Position numbers and translations under genes: made by a program
Shown: positions 61,443 through 64,000 of the stretch, one piece after another
Layout: every line of letters begins with the position of its first letter
How positions within the stretch are numbered: position 1 is the first letter of the stretch
From: Halichondria panicea
Taxonomy: Eukaryota; Porifera; Demospongiae; Suberitida; Halichondriidae
Direction of reading: 5' to 3'
DNA: 64,000 nt
Assembly: GCF_963675165.1 (NCBI RefSeq)
Contig: NC_087377.1
Location: 12,634,632-12,698,631 of the forward strand
Notes under the pieces: generated by a model
The model's database searches: none
Told to the model about the DNA's origin: nothing
The model's input: only the letters and a program-made list of their open reading frames with translations

Positions 61443-62440
61443 GTGAGTATGCAGTCACTGTTAGAAGCATAGATTATTAAAGGGATTAGAAACAGAAGCG
61501 GATCACGTGCTAACATACATAGACTTGATGCTTGTGATTAGAATGCCCTTGATCTCATCTGTGTTTCACTTTTTAATTAGTGGAAACGATAGCGTTGACT
61601 TAAAACTCTGCTATAAGAGACGATCATTCAGGCATTCAGGCAGGTATTGTACCAGTGCTTTGTGCTGTTATTGGGAGGTAAGTGCGTCTTATAACAGCAT
61701 CAGGTTTTAAGCACTACATCTCCTTTAGCTGGATTAAGATTGGCTGGCAGAAAATTGCCCCCTCTGGATCTCACCCAAGACACAAAACATGGTATTTGGG
61801 GTTTTACTCTGACTTGCATCCAAAGGTCCTCTATATAACATCAATACAGCACCTCTAACAACGCTACTCGCCCTCACAGACACTATATAGTGACTGGTTC
61901 TAGTCTGTTGCAATTAATTTTCTTCATGTCAGTGGGGTAGGCAGAGGGGACTGACGGGGCTAGCTTGAAACTGTAATCTGTCGATCTATTCTGCAGTACT
62001 GTATGCGCATAGTTACTAGAATGATGTCATGTAATGGATATGTGGGCAGGGCCATCTGATGCGCATGCTTACTGCTGAGGAAAAGTGATGACCTTTTTTT
62101 AGTGAATAAGTTTCAGCGTCTATGCTTCAATAATTTGAGCCCTGCCCTTCCCAATCCAAAATTCAAAATCCTGGCTACACCACTGCATGTAAAATAACAG
62201 CCTCGGTTAAACCACGGGGAAACATGGATTGTACCGCTTCCATTTCCAATCCCTTTCCTTTATCTATGTTGGAAGTGATTGGCATGTTAGTGGTAATGAG
62301 TATACTAAAAGTGAGACGGTGTACAATCCATTCATTCTAACATACATGTACTTTGGTACATACTTCTTCGATATACAAAAGACCTGCATGGAAGTTCCCT
62401 TTATCAAGCATGAGACATTTTATTCTCTGAATCCCTTCCA
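61443..62440. other. intergenic, no gene seen
   Basis: No supported coding region. 62239-62260 contains the TTTCCAATCCCTTTCC repeat also seen at 1265, 15120 and 43045. Confidence 0.45.
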
Positions 62441-62775
62441 GTTGTGTATGTCCACAGAGGAGAGACAACCACACCTATACCTACAGTGACACTTGTGTGA
62501 TTGTTGCTTATCTGGTCTGAAGTCTTTACCAAATCTACCCACCCTAGCACAGTTAACTGATGCATATACATGATTGTACCATTTGTATTTCATTTTACGT
62601 GTATTCTTGTTGTGTATGTTCACAGAGGAGAGACAACCACACCTATACCTACAGTGACACTTGTGTGATTGTTGCTTATCTGGTCTGAAGTCTTTACCAA
62701 ATCTACCCACCCTAGCACAGTTAACTGATGCATATACATGATGTACCATTTGTATTTCATTTTACGTGTATTCTT
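62441..62775. repeat. tandem duplication, two units of 168 bp
   Basis: Units at 62441-62608 and 62609-62775 are nearly identical (GTTGTGTATGTCCACAGAGG...CATTTTACGTGTATTCTT). The unit also has diverged parts near 13890 and 14476. The second unit runs directly into the acceptor of the YqaJ-like gene. Confidence 0.9.
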
Positions 62776-62780
62776 TACAG

Positions 62781-64000
62781 AACGATGTGGAGTGACACAC
62801 TGGAAGACGACAACCCAAGTGTGGAAAAGGAAATCAGACAAGGGGAACTCATACCACAGAATGTTGATCCAAAAATGTTCCATGACATCCAAGTAATACT
62901 AGCAAGGCTTGCAGGAAAGGCACATCAACTAATAGGAAATGCAACGACTAACCTAGCTGAGTGCTGGATGCAGTAAATTTGATGGCGGGAAGGTCATAAA
63001 CCGATCACAAAGTGGATCGTGGGACCATCGATGTATGGGGGCTGGTTTACGCCAAAACCTTGGTCCAGAGTGGGGACCTGATGTCTGGAGAAGGGTTACC
63101 CAGGCTTCTCCAAACAAAGTTTTTACTGACGTGACAGCATCTATTACTAACAGTTTGGCAAAAGATAAAAAACGAAAGGCAACAGGCCCAGCCAAAGAGC
63201 AACGAAGGAAAAGTAAATATTTAAAACTAGATGACACACCAGCAGCTCGAAAGGCATATGACCGACATGACGACGGCATTTCACCTGATGATACTACAGT
63301 AGATGTTTCTCCTGCCCAGCTGCAGATCATGGTTGAGAGTTACTACGAATGAAGAGTCAAAGTTTCTGAGAAAAGAGTCAAAGAAATTGAAGGGAGTACT
63401 AGAGAACAATCTGATAGTGATCAATGGAGACAGGAACGAAGACAACGAATTACAGTAGGAAGTATTGCAAAAATGAGAGAGACTACAAAAAAAAGCAAAA
63501 AAGTTGAAGAAATATTGTACACTACTTTCAGAGGCAATGAGGCCACACGGTACGGATCACTAAATGAGTCAACAGCTACATCTCAGTACATAACTCACCA
63601 ACATGGCAATTGTCATCCTGGCCTTACAGTACAGCAGTGTGGACTGTTTGTATTTCATGTAAATCCCTGGCTAGCTGCCACTCCTGATGGCCTAGTAACT
63701 GATCCGAGCAGTGAGAATCCCTCAGGGTTACTAGAACTGTTTTTCAGTGTACGCGATGAAACTATCGATGATGCTTGCTCCAACAAAACATTCTGGTTGG
63801 AAAAGAAAGGGAGCAAATATCAACTAAAACGAAAACATGGGTATTATTATCAGGTGCAATGTCAGCTATACTGTACAAATACAAGCTGGTGTGACTTTGT
63901 AGTTAGAACAACGAAGGACATACATGTAGAACGAATCTACAGAGACCCTAAGTGGTGGGGACTACAGCTTACAAAATTGAGGAAGTTTTACTTTTCTGCT
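62781..64000 (+). pseudogene. YqaJ-type (PD-(D/E)XK) nuclease gene, broken, runs off the window
   Basis: After TTCTTTACAG the frame reads EIRQGELIPQNVDPKMFHDI and NATTNLAECWM. At about 62973 it meets TAA, and the sequence KFDGGKVINRSQSGSW continues in another frame into MGAGLRQNLGPEWGP. A TGA at 63350 interrupts; the same frame then stays open to the window end: RRQRITVGSIAKMR, NPWLAATPDGLV, CQLYCTNTSWCDFVV and DPKWWG. This arrangement matches YqaJ-type phage recombinase-like exonucleases found in many animal mobile elements (family knowledge). The usual E-x-K triad region after TPDG reads LLELFFSVRD, so the lysine is missing, apparently through a short in-frame deletion. Likely a dead, transposon-linked copy. 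Confidence 0.7.

Overview
The window looks like a piece of a compact, AT-rich, intron-dense animal genome, most probably a demosponge (Amphimedon-like). This is inferred from short GT-AG introns (mostly 45-100 bp), small exons, abundant small inverted-repeat elements, and immune-type receptors built from Ig, fibronectin III (FN3), sushi (CCP) and Death domains. The species cannot be fixed from sequence alone. No rRNA, tRNA, CRISPR or bacterial-type operon was recognised. All gene models are hand-built from splice signals and reading-frame phase, without transcript support.

The theme is a cluster of related cell-surface receptor genes in several states of repair. (A) 2115-4068 (-) is a small Ig/FN3-like surface protein. 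(B) 4398-10379 (+) starts only 329 bp from A in the opposite direction. It encodes a 796-residue receptor: signal peptide, Ig-like, FN3, three CCP, transmembrane segment, seven tyrosine motifs (three strict ITIMs), Death domain, proline-rich tail. (C) 17556-18210 (-) is a 3' remnant with CCP and TM/tail exons. (D) 27174-28617 (+) is an inverted, frame-broken copy of A. (E) 28994-31354 (-) is an Ig/FN3 protein with two hydrophobic segments and a one-base lesion. (F) 38399-40212 (-) is an intact Ig-FN3-CCP-CCP-TM receptor. (G) 46627-48374 (+) is a similar receptor whose tail is lost to a 2-bp frameshift. (H) 45372-45690 and 49897-50340 are relics. (I) 59684-60878 (-) is a pseudogene. Most N-terminal Ig domains share a CPxE-x-V-x-[F/Y]-x-C signature, and the extracellular exons are nearly all phase 1-1, so modules can be duplicated and swapped. 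C, F and G share one two-tyrosine tail (YEEV...AYGPV), whereas B carries an inhibitory/Death tail. A plausible but unproven reading is a self/non-self or microbe-sensing receptor locus evolving by birth and death.

Between the receptors lie exon fragments of a HEAT-like gene (3' end at 20536-21939; copies at 16545, 15610 and 59137), a partial copy of B's cytoplasmic region at 15159-15590, an 830-bp minisatellite (10959-11790), long (CA)n tracts inside B, and many inverted-repeat elements, some nested with visible target duplications. At 51230-55710 lies a Ty3/gypsy-type retrotransposon with LTRs identical by eye but broken reading frames. It is followed by a decayed RecQ-like helicase (55777-57232). 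The window ends inside a decayed YqaJ-type nuclease gene (62781-64000).
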